Below are positions 42,698 through 51,921 of a stretch of DNA of 64,000 bases, piece after piece (positions within the stretch are counted from its first letter, which is position 1; each line of letters begins with the position of its first letter). The translations under genes and the position numbers were made by a program. The DNA lies in contig NZ_SWFP01000006.1 of the NCBI RefSeq assembly GCF_005869225.1, forward strand, positions 62,001 to 126,000, read 5' to 3'. The notes below the pieces were generated by a model, which worked only from the letters and a program-made list of their open reading frames with translations, searched no databases and had not been told where the DNA came from. This DNA comes from Dyadobacter bucti. GTDB lineage: Bacteria > Bacteroidota > Bacteroidia > Cytophagales > Spirosomataceae.

Positions 42698-43471
42698 ATG
42701 CTTACGAAACGAATAATTCCCTGTCTGGATGTCAAAGAGGGCCGGACCGTCAAAGGGGTCAATTTTGTGAACCTGAGAGATGCGGGCGATGCCGTCGAAT
42801 TAGGCGCATTATATGCTGCTCAGGGCGCCGATGAGCTGGTTTATCTTGATATTACAGCAACCATCGACGGTAGATCAACTTTTATCGATCTGGTTCGGCG
42901 GGTAGCGCATACCATTAATATCCCTTTTACGGTAGGTGGCGGTATCTCATCTATTGCTGATGTTTCGGCTTTGCTGCATGCAGGTGCGGATAAAGTGTCC
43001 ATCAATTCCGCGGCAGTAAAAAATCCTGACCTGATCAATGAGCTATCCCTGGAATTTGGAAGCCAGTGTATTGTGGTGGCTATTGACACACGTTATATTG
43101 AAACTGAAAATGGTTACGAGCATATCGTTCATACCCACGGGGGCAGAAAACCGACTGAACTGAGGACAATACCCTGGGCGCGGGAGGTCGAAGAGCGGGG
43201 GGCAGGCGAGATATTGCTGACCTCCATGGATACCGATGGTACCAAAAACGGATTTGCGCTGGAACTGACCGCGACTGTGTCGGGTAACGCCAATATCCCT
43301 GTCATAGCTTCCGGGGGTGCCGGTAGTATGGAACATTTTTATGATGTTTTTACGGCCGGGAAAGCAGATGCCGGGCTTGCAGCGAGCATTTTTCATTTTC
43401 GTGAAATAGATATTCCCGACCTGAAAGATTATCTGAACGATAAACATCTGCCGATACGCATGACCAGATAA
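42698..43471 (+). CDS. hisF: Imidazole glycerol phosphate synthase, cyclase subunit
   Basis: 257 residues, (beta-alpha)8 barrel partner of HisH; it closes the imidazole ring and releases AICAR. Catalytic Asp11 is in IIPCLDVKEGRTVKGV, and the second Asp lies in VVAIDTRYI. Phosphate sites are FTVGGGISS and VIASGGAGS. Length and order fit the family exactly. It ends 75 bases before hisIE. Confidence 0.95.
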   Translation: MLTKRIIPCLDVKEGRTVKGVNFVNLRDAGDAVELGALYAAQGADELVYLDITATIDGRSTFIDLVRRVAHTINIPFTVGGGISSIADVSALLHAGADKVSINSAAVKNPDLINELSLEFGSQCIVVAIDTRYIETENGYEHIVHTHGGRKPTELRTIPWAREVEERGAGEILLTSMDTDGTKNGFALELTATVSGNANIPVIASGGAGSMEHFYDVFTAGKADAGLAASIFHFREIDIPDLKDYLNDKHLPIRMTR

Positions 43472-43546
43472 ATGAGGGTACCGGTTAGCGATAGAATGAA
43501 TTTAGCCGGAAAGAACACAACTTTGTCCACACGATAAATATTTACA

Positions 43547-44176
43547 ATGAGCGATACATTTTCAACTATTGATTTTGATAAGTCTTCGGACGGCCTGGTT
43601 CCGGCGATCATTCAGGATGTGCATACAAGCAAGGTACTGATGCTGGGTTATATGAATGCGGAAGCACTTCTGGAAACCAAAAAAAACGGGACAGTGACTT
43701 TTTTCAGCCGGAGCAAACAACGTTTGTGGACGAAAGGTGAAACTTCGGGTAATTTCCTTTTCGTAAATGAAATAGCAGCCGATTGTGACGGGGACACGAT
43801 CCTGATCAAAGCTACTCCTGCCGGTCCCACATGCCATACCGGATCGGACACCTGTTTTGGGGAAAAAAATAGCCAGCCTGCACCAATCGGGGAGGCGTCG
43901 TTTCTCAACTATCTTCAGAAAGAGGTGATCCGGGAAAGAAAATTAAATCCTTCTGAAGAATCTTATACAAGCAGCCTGTTCAAAAGAGGTATCAACAAGA
44001 TCGCGCAGAAGGTTGGCGAGGAGGCTGTGGAAGTTGTGATCGAAGCCAAGGATACCGACGATACTCTTTTTAAGAACGAGGTTTCCGACTTGCTTTTTCA
44101 CCTTTTGATTCTTTTGGAGCAAAAAAACATTGACTTAGATGAGGTAATTAGCGTACTTCGTAGCCGTCACAAATAA
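43547..44176 (+). CDS. hisIE: Bifunctional PRA-CH / PRA-PH
   Basis: 209 residues. N-terminal HisI domain (about 1-115): QDVHTSKVLMLGYMN, WTKGETSGN, the metal motif DCDGDT and the zinc Cys pattern CHTGSDTC. C-terminal HisE domain (about 118-209): KRGINKIAQKVGEEAVEVVIEA with the acidic metal site and DLLFHLLILL. It catalyses steps 2 and 3 of histidine synthesis as in enterobacteria. Last his gene; small membrane protein genes follow. Confidence 0.95.
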   Translation: MSDTFSTIDFDKSSDGLVPAIIQDVHTSKVLMLGYMNAEALLETKKNGTVTFFSRSKQRLWTKGETSGNFLFVNEIAADCDGDTILIKATPAGPTCHTGSDTCFGEKNSQPAPIGEASFLNYLQKEVIRERKLNPSEESYTSSLFKRGINKIAQKVGEEAVEVVIEAKDTDDTLFKNEVSDLLFHLLILLEQKNIDLDEVISVLRSRHK

Positions 44177-44189
44177 ATACGGATACAGC

Positions 44190-44525
44190 ATGAAATTACT
44201 CTTACGCCTTGTAATCAGTACTTTGGCTGTTCTTGTTGCCGCAAATCTCGTCCCGGGAGTTGAGGTGAACGGTACAGCTACCGCTATTATTGTCGCCATT
44301 GTATTGGGGATTCTAAACACTTTTCTGAAGCCGGTGTTGCAAATCCTTGCACTCCCGATCACAATTATTACCCTGGGCCTCTTCTATTTCGTGGTCAATG
44401 TCTTTATCATTTACCTTGCAAGTTATCTGGTTGAGGGTTTTTATATAAATGGATTTATCTCTGCCCTGCTATTTGGCTTGGTAGTTTCTGTCGTATCTGC
44501 AATACTTGGTATGTTTTTGGATTAG
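44190..44525 (+). CDS. Phage_holin_4_2-type (DUF) membrane protein
   Basis: 111 residues with four hydrophobic helices; NTFLKPVLQILALPITIITLGLFYFVVN is the fingerprint of the PF04020 family, present in nearly all Bacteroidota and many cyanobacteria. In spite of the family name it is a housekeeping membrane protein of unknown role; no phage genes are near. It starts 13 bases after hisIE, so it may be transcribed with the his genes. Confidence 0.85.
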   Translation: MKLLLRLVISTLAVLVAANLVPGVEVNGTATAIIVAIVLGILNTFLKPVLQILALPITIITLGLFYFVVNVFIIYLASYLVEGFYINGFISALLFGLVVSVVSAILGMFLD

Positions 44526-44588
44526 TGTAAGATACAGTTCTGCATGAACTGGTAAAATGTGTACACATGATTTGGATAACTACCGCTT

Positions 44589-44927
44589 ATGTTGAGTCAA
44601 CTCGAGGAAATTAAGGAAACGCTATTTAAATATTTCGAAACAAGGATCGATTTATTTAAGATAGAGACAAGAGATAAAATAGAACGTGCAGTAGTCGTGG
44701 CGGTATACGCAACAGTGTTGCTATGCCTGGCGTTAACAATACTGATACTCGTTGTTATTTTGTTGGGAACATTTTTGAACAAATGGCTTGACAGCGATTA
44801 CCTGGGGTATCTGATACTGCTTGGAGTTTTTGTACTCAAACTGATTATATGCATCGCTCTGAAAGAAAAATTGATCCGGTTTATACGGAAGAGCATTGTT
44901 AATATTCTCAAAGAAAAAGACGAATAA
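44589..44927 (+). CDS. Small membrane protein, phage_holin_3_6-like
   Basis: 112 residues. An amphipathic N-terminal helix (EIKETLFKYFETRIDLFKIETRDKIE) precedes two membrane helices (about 37-60 and 70-93) and a basic C-tail. This plan matches the PF07332 holin-like family found as a housekeeping gene next to YtxH-type genes in Bacteroidota. Function is not known; membrane stress tolerance has been proposed for relatives. Confidence 0.7.
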   Translation: MLSQLEEIKETLFKYFETRIDLFKIETRDKIERAVVVAVYATVLLCLALTILILVVILLGTFLNKWLDSDYLGYLILLGVFVLKLIICIALKEKLIRFIRKSIVNILKEKDE

Positions 44928-45022
44928 TGCTTTTGAAATGGTATTTTGAGTTTATTTGGCTCAAATTGCTATTTTTGAATTGCTTTTGAAAATATTTCAC
45001 GGCACTATTAAACGGTAACAAA

Positions 45023-45433
45023 ATGAGTTCTTCAATAGATTCTTCCGTAAAGCTTACCAAGCCATTTTCTTCAGATACTGACCTGGATAAGAGGGATTTG
45101 CAACAGGATGCTGAACTCTACAGGGATAAACTAGAGCTTCAATGGAGCGATCTTAAGCATGATGCTACCAATTATGGCAAGCAAGCTCTGGTCATAGGCG
45201 GCGTGATAGCCACCACCTATGTGATCATGAACGCGGTTCTCCCTGATTATAAAAAGGGTAAAAAGACCGTTGAAGAAGAACCTGAGATCCGGGTTGAAAA
45301 AAAGAAGAGTTCAAAAAAGAAAGCCCAGTTTGCCGTGGGACAAGCTGTTCAAAGTTTAGCCTGGACGTTGGCAGTGGGATGGGCACGCCAAAAGCTAAAA
45401 CATTTAATTGCAGATGACCAAAAAACCGAATGA
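45023..45433 (+). CDS. Membrane protein of unknown function
   Basis: 136 residues, not recognised. An acidic N-terminal half (DLDKRDLQQDAELYRDKLEL) leads to one membrane helix (about 56-73, LVIGGVIATTYVIMNAVL), then a Lys/Glu-rich linker (about 78-100) and a second, weak hydrophobic segment (SLAWTLAVGWA). It overlaps the GGGP synthase start by 4 bases (ATGA), so they are translationally coupled. The neighbours suggest an envelope role. Confidence 0.7.
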   Translation: MSSSIDSSVKLTKPFSSDTDLDKRDLQQDAELYRDKLELQWSDLKHDATNYGKQALVIGGVIATTYVIMNAVLPDYKKGKKTVEEEPEIRVEKKKSSKKKAQFAVGQAVQSLAWTLAVGWARQKLKHLIADDQKTE

Positions 45434-46203
45434 AAACAGCGAATCATAAAATCGCAGACCTCCTTTCAGAAAGAAGACAAGAAAAAAGGAAATCGTTTGC
45501 TGTTCTCTTAGATCCGGATAAAGTTAATTTTTCTACATTTCCGAAATTCCTTGAATATGCGGTGGCGCATGGCGTTGACTTCTTTTTTGTAGGAGGCAGC
45601 CTCATTACCAATTACGCAATAGATCAGCTCATCGCGGCCATCCACCAATATACTAAAATACCTGCGATCCTCTTTCCGGGGAGCAGCCTTCATATAGATC
45701 CGTCTGCTGACGCAATTTTGTTGCTTTCACTGATCTCAGGACGCAATGCCGAGTTGCTGATCGGTCAGCATGTAATTGCGGCGCCGCTGCTCAAAAGAAG
45801 CGGAATTGAGGTATTGCCTACGGGATACCTTCTTATTGAAAGTGGCAAGCTTACCACGGTTTCATATATTAGCAACACGACGCCGCTGCCAAGGGACAAG
45901 CCTGGTATTGTGGCGTGCACCGCTCTGGCAGGAGAATACCTTGGACTAAAACATATTTTTCTGGACGCGGGAAGCGGTGCTCAATTTCCCGTTACAGCCG
46001 AAACGATTGCTGCCGTACGCGCTACTGTGGATACACCTATCATAGTGGGTGGCGGAATCGATTCGTACGAGAAAGCGGATATCGCATTGAATGCCGGAGC
46101 AGATGTGATCGTCGTTGGTAACGGAATAGAACAAAACCCTGATCTGTTACCAGAGGTCGCAGCCTGTGTGAAAGCGTTCAATAGGAAAACGGAAAGTGTT
46201 TAA
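45430..46203 (+). CDS. Geranylgeranylglyceryl/heptaprenylglyceryl phosphate synthase-like
   Basis: 257 residues, TIM-barrel prenyltransferase. FAVLLDPDK at the N-terminus binds Mg and glycerol-1-phosphate; FFVGGSLIT, IPAILFPGSS, PTGYLLIESG, LDAGSGAQFPV and IIVGGGIDS are the standard blocks of GGGPS/PcrB. Group I and II enzymes of this fold occur in Bacteroidota and join sn-glycerol-1-phosphate to a prenyl chain; the product in these bacteria is not settled. Coupled to the preceding membrane protein gene; preceded by the his operon. Confidence 0.9.
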   Translation: MKTANHKIADLLSERRQEKRKSFAVLLDPDKVNFSTFPKFLEYAVAHGVDFFFVGGSLITNYAIDQLIAAIHQYTKIPAILFPGSSLHIDPSADAILLLSLISGRNAELLIGQHVIAAPLLKRSGIEVLPTGYLLIESGKLTTVSYISNTTPLPRDKPGIVACTALAGEYLGLKHIFLDAGSGAQFPVTAETIAAVRATVDTPIIVGGGIDSYEKADIALNAGADVIVVGNGIEQNPDLLPEVAACVKAFNRKTESV

Positions 46204-46354
46204 TATATCAACCGTAGATTTTATTGGACAAAATAAAGGGATTTGGGTGTTTTCTAAGGAAATTTTAAGTTCTTGGAAAAATACAATCGCAAAGGTTAGG
46301 ATTATTTAAATTAAACCTGTTACATTTGTATCGAACCTTAATTACACCCAAGAA

Positions 46355-46534
46355 ATGAAAAAAATATTTGCACTTGCGTTTGTTGCCGGGATGGTAGCTT
46401 TCGCTGCTTGTACTAGCAAACCTGCTGACGAATCTGCTGATACTACTGCAGTTACAGTTGAAACTCCTGCAGTTGATACAACTGTAGTTGACACTGCTGC
46501 TGCTGATACAGCTGCTGCTGATTCAGTTCAGTAA
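46355..46534 (+). CDS. Tiny Ala/Thr/Asp-rich lipoprotein
   Basis: 59 residues. Signal peptide with lipobox AFAAC (Cys19) and then a tail of about 40 residues made only of A, T, D, V, S, P, E, K and Q with repeated DTAAADTAAADS units. The mature peptide is unstructured and acidic, so it is probably a surface or periplasmic spacer-type lipoprotein. TACATTTG (46321-46328) is a -7 box 26 bases before the ATG, and a strong terminator follows, so it is a complete single-gene unit with a probably high output. Confidence 0.8.
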   Translation: MKKIFALAFVAGMVAFAACTSKPADESADTTAVTVETPAVDTTVVDTAAADTAAADSVQ

Positions 46535-46558
46535 TCAGACTTACAAGTCGAAATTCTT

Positions 46559-46587
46559 GAAAAAGCCCTATGAAAATAGGGCTTTTT
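46559..46587. terminator. Intrinsic terminator of the small lipoprotein gene
   Basis: 12-bp perfect stem GAAAAAGCCCTA (46559-46570) with complement 46576-46587 around a short A-rich loop, followed by T-rich sequence; 24 bases past the lipoprotein stop and 16 before the SprT-like gene. Confidence 0.9.
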
Positions 46588-46603
46588 CTTTTTTATTTAA
46601 TGA

Positions 46604-47218
46604 ATGAAAAAAATATCCTTTGAGCAGCATGTTCCTCCGGCAGCCGTTGCCTATTGCGAACAATTGTATCAGGCTAATACATTCGCTTTCTTTCTTTCCC
46701 GGCCCCGCCGCACCCGCCTCGGGGATTTCACAGTAAAACCAGGCATCATACCCAGAATTACCGTCAACGTTAATTTAAATCCCTACAACTTTCTGATTAC
46801 CTATATTCATGAAGTAGCGCATTGCGTGGTACATTATAAATACAAAGGTCGTGGCAGGAAACGTGTGGCGCCTCATGGAGTGGAGTGGAAACGCGAGTTT
46901 GGAGAATTGTTACAACCTGTTCTGAACGAAAGTATTTTCCCGGAAGACATTCTGAGCGCATTAATACGTTATGCTAGAAACCCCACTGCTTCCACAGGAG
47001 GAGATCAGATTCTTTTTAATGCGATCAGAAAGTACGACGACCAGGCTTTGAATTCCGGCAGAATTGCGCTTATGCAATTGAATGAAGGATCCAATTTTGT
47101 TTTTCAGAACAGACAGTTTGTCCGCGGTACGTTAAGACGGACGCGTGTTCTGTGTACCGACAAAGCCTCGCAACGTCTTTATACCATCCCAGCCCATGCA
47201 TTGGTTGAAGCATGTTGA
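46604..47218 (+). CDS. SprT-like zinc metalloprotease domain protein
   Basis: 204 residues. The zincin motif HEVAH (in ITYIHEVAHCVVHYKY, about 68-83) is followed by a basic KGRGRKRVAPHGVEWKREF block, which gives the third His; this is the SprT/Spartan fold. The last 60 residues lack the zinc-ribbon Cys usually seen in SprT. Its relatives act on DNA-protein crosslinks; the role here is not known. Its end overlaps the porU start by 23 bases, so they are cotranscribed. Confidence 0.82.
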   Translation: MKKISFEQHVPPAAVAYCEQLYQANTFAFFLSRPRRTRLGDFTVKPGIIPRITVNVNLNPYNFLITYIHEVAHCVVHYKYKGRGRKRVAPHGVEWKREFGELLQPVLNESIFPEDILSALIRYARNPTASTGGDQILFNAIRKYDDQALNSGRIALMQLNEGSNFVFQNRQFVRGTLRRTRVLCTDKASQRLYTIPAHALVEAC

Positions 47219-50200
47219 ACTTCGAAATTTCCTTATTCTCTCGGTAGTCTGCTGCGGGGGACTTCTCCTTAGTTTTGCTTCTTTGGGTCAGCAGTCTTCT
47301 GTGTTATCAACAGGAATTTGGTATAAATTGGCTGTTAACCAGACAGGGGTGTACCGGATTGATGCCAGCCTTTTTCGTGAAATGGGTGTTGACCTCAATG
47401 GCCTTGCGCCGGATCAGATCAGGATTTTTGGCAATGGAGGCGGCATGCTTCCTCAGGCCAATAATGCCGGCTATACCAATGCTTTAATTGAAAACGCAAT
47501 TTGGGTACAGGGAGAGGAAGATGGAAAATTTGATAATAATGATGCGGTCTACTTTTACGCAGAAGGCCCGCATAGCGTCACTTATGATTCGCTAAAGTTG
47601 GAATTGACCCATCAGATGAATTCCTACACTGATACCAGCTACTATTTTCTGAATTTTGGGCAAAAGGAAGGACTCAGGATCAAAAACCGGGAAATTCTGA
47701 ACGGGGTCAATGGTAAAGTGATAAGTGAGTTCAGTGATTACTGGTTTCACGAACAGGAAACATCCAATATGTTGAAATCCGGCAGGGAATGGTGGGGAGA
47801 ATTTCTGGGTGGATCGACAGCATTAAATATAGAAGCAAATATTCCGGGAGTAGTACCATCTTCCGGCATCAAACTGAAAACCTCAGCCATAGGAGCGGCC
47901 CAGGTACCTACCAGGTTCGCCTGGCAACTCAATGGGAAACCAGCAGGGGAATCTTCTATTGGAACCGTTTCGACAAATACGTATGACATCAAAGGATTAC
48001 GTGCCGATGCTGTCTATAATCTTACAGCTGATGCTGTTCCCGGCCCGCTGTTATCCATCGGGATTTCCTATAATAAAAATGGGCAGAGCTCCGCGCAGGC
48101 TTATCTGAATTACGTCGCTTTGCAGGTCAGGCGGCAATTAAAAGCTTATGATAATCAGCAGATATACCGGTTGTTGCCCGATGTTTCGGATACGCTGTCT
48201 TTCCGGTTTCAGGAAATTTCTGCCGGCTGGCATCTCTGGAATGTGACGGACCGATTTAAACCTGTTTCTGTTTTTGAAAATGGTGCCAGCGTTTCTGCTG
48301 TAAATTTAACGACCACGTCCGGCAAAAGAATGCAACAGTATGTCGGATTCATGCTTTCGCAGAGTTACGCACCACTCTCCTGGCAGCTTGTGGGTAACCA
48401 GGATATTGCCAAAAGTGAGACACCTGATTTGCTCATTATAACGCCAGACGCCTGGGAAAGTGAGGCGACGCGACTCGCAGCATTTCGGGAGAGCAACGAC
48501 GGGCTGGAAACGCTGGTGGTCACAACACAAAAAATTTACAATGAATATGCTTCCGGAAGACCGGATGTCTCCGCAATACGTGATTTTGTCCGTAATCTTT
48601 TTTCAAAAACACCCGGAAAGCTGAAGTACCTGCTGCTGTTCGGAGATGCCGCCTTCGATTATAAAAACTTGTCTCAGAATCAGTCTGTTTCGCAGCATTT
48701 GAATTGGGTTCCGGTATATGAAAGCCGTGAATCATTGAACCCTGTGTACACTTATTCTTCTGATGATTACTTCGGATTTATGGAAGCCGGAGAAGGTGTG
48801 TGGACGGAGTCGACCGCCGGCGACCACACACTGGATATTGGCGTCGGTAGACTTCCGGTAAAATCACTGTCCGAAGCGAGCGTCGTAGTTGACAAACTGA
48901 TCTGGTATGCATCCTCAACCCGGACTTTTGGTAACTGGCGAAATACAGTTCATTTTGTAGCCGACGATGGAGATGATAATGTGCATCAGCAGCACGCCGA
49001 TCAACTTTCTCAGTTGATCCAGAAGGATTTTTTGCCTTCCAGGATATTCCTTGACGCTTTTCCTCAAACGACCACTGCAAACGGACAAAAGGTTCCTGCT
49101 GTGAATGCGGCTATACGGAACAGCATTGATGGCGGTACGCTGATACTTAATTATACCGGGCATGGTGGGGTCAGTGGTTGGGCGGAAGAACAGGTACTTA
49201 CATTGGAGGATATGCAGTCGGTGCGGGGAATGGACAACCTCCCGCTTCTCTTTACGGCAACTTGCGATTTTGGCAGGTATGATGATCCCACCTTGGTTTC
49301 CGGAGCGGAGCTCATGGTTTTAAGCCGGCGCGGCGCTGCAATAGGGGCTATCAGTACAACCCGTCCCGTTTATTCCAGTACCAATTTTACGCTTAGCAAA
49401 GCTTTTTATGAATCTTTGATAAAAGCGGGTCCGGAAAGTAGGATGGGGGATATTTTTCGTGCAACTAAAAACAAATCACTTGTTGGTAGTTTCAACCGGA
49501 ATTTTACGCTTTTGGCTGATCCTTCCATGAAGCTCGCCAGGCCGCAGAAGGGAATTAGATGGACCCAGACCCTGGATACGCTCCGGGCACTGCAAAAAGT
49601 CAGGCTGGAAGGTGAAGTTTATGACAAGATAAGTGGTAAACGAGACAGTATCTTTGCTGGTGTTGTTAAACTTGCTGTTTACGACAAGCAGCTGGCTTTC
49701 CAGACACTGGGAAGTGAAGACGCGCGGGAAAGTTATCTGGAATACAGGAGCAAATTGTTTGATGGTAGCGCAACGGTAGTTGATGGGAAGTTTAAAAGCG
49801 AATTTGTTGTCCCGAAGGATATCGATTATAGGATAGAAGTTGGCAGGGCGAATGTATTTGCTGTAAGTTCTGACAGTCTTATTGATGCAGCATCTCAATT
49901 GGATGTTATTGTGGGAGGAAGCGCGGCGCAGGGGGAGGACAATACACCGCCAAGGCTTTCGGCCTATCTGAATGAAATTTCATTTCAGGATGGTGATGTT
50001 GTTTCGGGCTCGTCGGTATTGTTCGTAAAAGTCGGCGATGAAAACGGAATAAGCATATCCAGGGCTGGAATCGGGCATGACATCACGATGACGGTCAATG
50101 ACACGATGACTGTCTTATTGAATGATTACTATACCGCCGATATGGACGACTACAGGTCAGGAACCATTACGTTTCCTTTTCATAATTTACCCGCCGGGAA

Positions 50201-50594
50201 ATATGTAGTTCGGGTAAAAGTATGGGATACATATACTAACTTTTCTGAAATAGCGTTCGGGTTTCTAGTAGGTGCAGAAATCGGGATCAAACTCAACGCC
50301 CTTAAAATTTATCCTAACCCATTTGATAAAGATCTTTCATTTGAACTCAGCCACAACAGAGTAAATGAAGATGTAGAAATAGTTTTTAATATATTGCTTA
50401 ATAATGGGCAGCTCTTGGGTACTTTCAAAAAACAATATTATAACAGTGAACCAACCATTCAGGAGTCGATGACGGCTTTACGACCGGGGCACTGGTTTTC
50501 GAAGGGAAGCTTGTTTGTTTATCAGATCCAGATACGGTCGCTAAAAGACAATTCCACTGACCGGCGTTCCGGTCAGCTTGCACGTTCTCCGTAG
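47196..50594 (+). CDS. porU: Type IX secretion system sortase
   Basis: 1132 residues from ATG 47196 (MHWLKHVELRNFLIL, signal peptide ending SLGQ), inside the end of the SprT-like gene; the ATG at 47145 has no export signal. Gingipain-type C25 peptidase: catalytic His656 in NYTGHGGVSGW and Cys690 in FTATCDFGRYDD, with KYLLLFGDAAFDYKN before them. The end has a T9SS-type C-terminal domain (LKIYPNPFDKDLSFEL). PorU cleaves CTDs of T9SS cargo at the cell surface and attaches them to a sugar lipid. porV follows 98 bases on. Confidence 0.92.
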   Translation: MHWLKHVELRNFLILSVVCCGGLLLSFASLGQQSSVLSTGIWYKLAVNQTGVYRIDASLFREMGVDLNGLAPDQIRIFGNGGGMLPQANNAGYTNALIENAIWVQGEEDGKFDNNDAVYFYAEGPHSVTYDSLKLELTHQMNSYTDTSYYFLNFGQKEGLRIKNREILNGVNGKVISEFSDYWFHEQETSNMLKSGREWWGEFLGGSTALNIEANIPGVVPSSGIKLKTSAIGAAQVPTRFAWQLNGKPAGESSIGTVSTNTYDIKGLRADAVYNLTADAVPGPLLSIGISYNKNGQSSAQAYLNYVALQVRRQLKAYDNQQIYRLLPDVSDTLSFRFQEISAGWHLWNVTDRFKPVSVFENGASVSAVNLTTTSGKRMQQYVGFMLSQSYAPLSWQLVGNQDIAKSETPDLLIITPDAWESEATRLAAFRESNDGLETLVVTTQKIYNEYASGRPDVSAIRDFVRNLFSKTPGKLKYLLLFGDAAFDYKNLSQNQSVSQHLNWVPVYESRESLNPVYTYSSDDYFGFMEAGEGVWTESTAGDHTLDIGVGRLPVKSLSEASVVVDKLIWYASSTRTFGNWRNTVHFVADDGDDNVHQQHADQLSQLIQKDFLPSRIFLDAFPQTTTANGQKVPAVNAAIRNSIDGGTLILNYTGHGGVSGWAEEQVLTLEDMQSVRGMDNLPLLFTATCDFGRYDDPTLVSGAELMVLSRRGAAIGAISTTRPVYSSTNFTLSKAFYESLIKAGPESRMGDIFRATKNKSLVGSFNRNFTLLADPSMKLARPQKGIRWTQTLDTLRALQKVRLEGEVYDKISGKRDSIFAGVVKLAVYDKQLAFQTLGSEDARESYLEYRSKLFDGSATVVDGKFKSEFVVPKDIDYRIEVGRANVFAVSSDSLIDAASQLDVIVGGSAAQGEDNTPPRLSAYLNEISFQDGDVVSGSSVLFVKVGDENGISISRAGIGHDITMTVNDTMTVLLNDYYTADMDDYRSGTITFPFHNLPAGKYVVRVKVWDTYTNFSEIAFGFLVGAEIGIKLNALKIYPNPFDKDLSFELSHNRVNEDVEIVFNILLNNGQLLGTFKKQYYNSEPTIQESMTALRPGHWFSKGSLFVYQIQIRSLKDNSTDRRSGQLARSP

Positions 50595-50637
50595 TATAAT
50601 AAAACAATCATTTATTTAGTAATAACTATCTTTCTTG

Positions 50638-50645
50638 TATTTTTG
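50638..50645 (+). promoter_or_regulatory. Candidate -7 element of porV
   Basis: TATTTTTG fits TAnnTTTG, 47 bases before the porV ATG. A TTT(A) at about 18 bases upstream is a weak -33. It implies porV can be transcribed apart from porU. Confidence 0.4.
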
Positions 50646-50692
50646 ACCCTTTAAAAAGGCTGATTTAAAGCAGTATCGCAAATCCAATTTCT

Positions 50693-51844
50693 ATGAGACT
50701 TTTTTTTGTTACATTATTCTCTGCAGTATTTTTGACATCAGGCACCCTATTTGCCCAATCTGCGCAGAGAATACCGTCCTCACCACTATCATTTTTAACA
50801 TTTGCTCCTGACGCGCGGAGTGCCGCCATGGGAGAAGCGGGAGTTGCACTTAGCCCCGATGCTAACTCCACCTACTGGAATGCTGCTAAATTGCCCTATA
50901 ACACAAAAGACTTTGGAGCTTCGGCATCGTACACGCCATGGCTGAGAAATCTTGTTGACGATATGTGGCTGGGTTATCTTACTGCGTATAAGAAACTTGG
51001 TGACAGGCAGGCAGTAGGTTTATCGGTCAACTATTTCAATAATGGTGAATTAGACCTGCGTACTTCTACAGGTGCACAAAATGGTTACTTCACGTCAAGG
51101 GAACTGGCAATTAACGGAACCTATTCCCGCCAGCTCGGCAAGAACTTCTCTATGGGCCTGACTTTGAAATACATTTCGTCGAACCTGGCCGGAACAGCTG
51201 TTATTAGTGGTGTTTCATTGAATCCTGCCAGGGTTGCCGCCGGGGATATCAGTGCTTTTTACAAAAAAGATTTAAAAAACGAGGATACAGGAAGCGAGCT
51301 GACCTGGTCTCTCGGGGCGGTTCTTTCAAATCTTGGTGGTAAGATCAATTACGGTTCGGGAACTGACACAGAGAATTTTATACCGACAACCTTGAAAGTG
51401 GGTGGTGGACTTTCGTTCACTGCGGATGGTCGTAACCGGTTCAATTTCATTGTAGATGCCAGTAAACTAATGGTCCCAACTCCCGACTCTACCAAACAGT
51501 TTAACCAGTATCCGTTGCTGAAAGGTGTTTTCGGGTCGTTCTCGGACGCTCCTGACGGATTCAAAGAAGAAATGCAGGAAATAGCATTAGCAGTAGGAGC
51601 GGAATATTGGTACAACGATATTTTCGCACTCCGCGCAGGATATTACGGTGAAAATAAAAACAAGGGAAATCGTAAATTCTTTACTGCCGGTGCGGGTGCC
51701 CGTTTTATGGATAAATATGCAGTCGACTTTGCCTATTTGTTCCCTGTAACTCAAGGCAGTCCGCTGGCGCAGACGTTGAGAATTACACTTTCTGTGGGTT
51801 TGAACAAAGCTGAAAAACTCGATGTAGGCGATGCAGAGAACTAA
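50693..51844 (+). CDS. porV: Type IX secretion outer-membrane protein PorV (LptO)
   Basis: 383 residues with signal peptide 1-21 (ends FAQS). The mature start SSPLSFLTFAPDARSAAMGEAGVALSPDANSTYWNAAKLPY is the PorV hallmark of the FadL-like barrel family; the rest is a 14-strand barrel. PorV shuttles secreted cargo from the Sov translocon to PorU, so the porU-porV order is functional. It ends in a strong terminator. Confidence 0.93.
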   Translation: MRLFFVTLFSAVFLTSGTLFAQSAQRIPSSPLSFLTFAPDARSAAMGEAGVALSPDANSTYWNAAKLPYNTKDFGASASYTPWLRNLVDDMWLGYLTAYKKLGDRQAVGLSVNYFNNGELDLRTSTGAQNGYFTSRELAINGTYSRQLGKNFSMGLTLKYISSNLAGTAVISGVSLNPARVAAGDISAFYKKDLKNEDTGSELTWSLGAVLSNLGGKINYGSGTDTENFIPTTLKVGGGLSFTADGRNRFNFIVDASKLMVPTPDSTKQFNQYPLLKGVFGSFSDAPDGFKEEMQEIALAVGAEYWYNDIFALRAGYYGENKNKGNRKFFTAGAGARFMDKYAVDFAYLFPVTQGSPLAQTLRITLSVGLNKAEKLDVGDAEN

Positions 51845-51871
51845 CTGAGACAAGAAATTTAATTTTTACAG

Positions 51872-51908
51872 AACGAATGGCGTTATTGCAACGTCATTCG
51901 TTTTTTTT
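51872..51908 (+). terminator. Intrinsic terminator of porV
   Basis: AACGAATGGCGTT (51872-51884) pairs with 51890-51902 at 12 of 13 positions, 5-base loop, then T8. An in-frame ATG at 51877 lies in the stem, which supports the later start of the next gene at 51922. Confidence 0.9.
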
Positions 51909-51921
51909 ATTCAATCTGCAC

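Noticed and set aside
44190..44927. Two holin-named proteins as a prophage remnant
   Set aside because: Both belong to families that are housekeeping genes in Bacteroidota, and no other phage gene lies nearby; they follow the his operon closely.
51877..51921. Upstream ATG (51877) as start of the M16-like protein
   Set aside because: The ATG is inside the stem of the porV terminator; ATG 51922 gives a normal M16 N-terminus.
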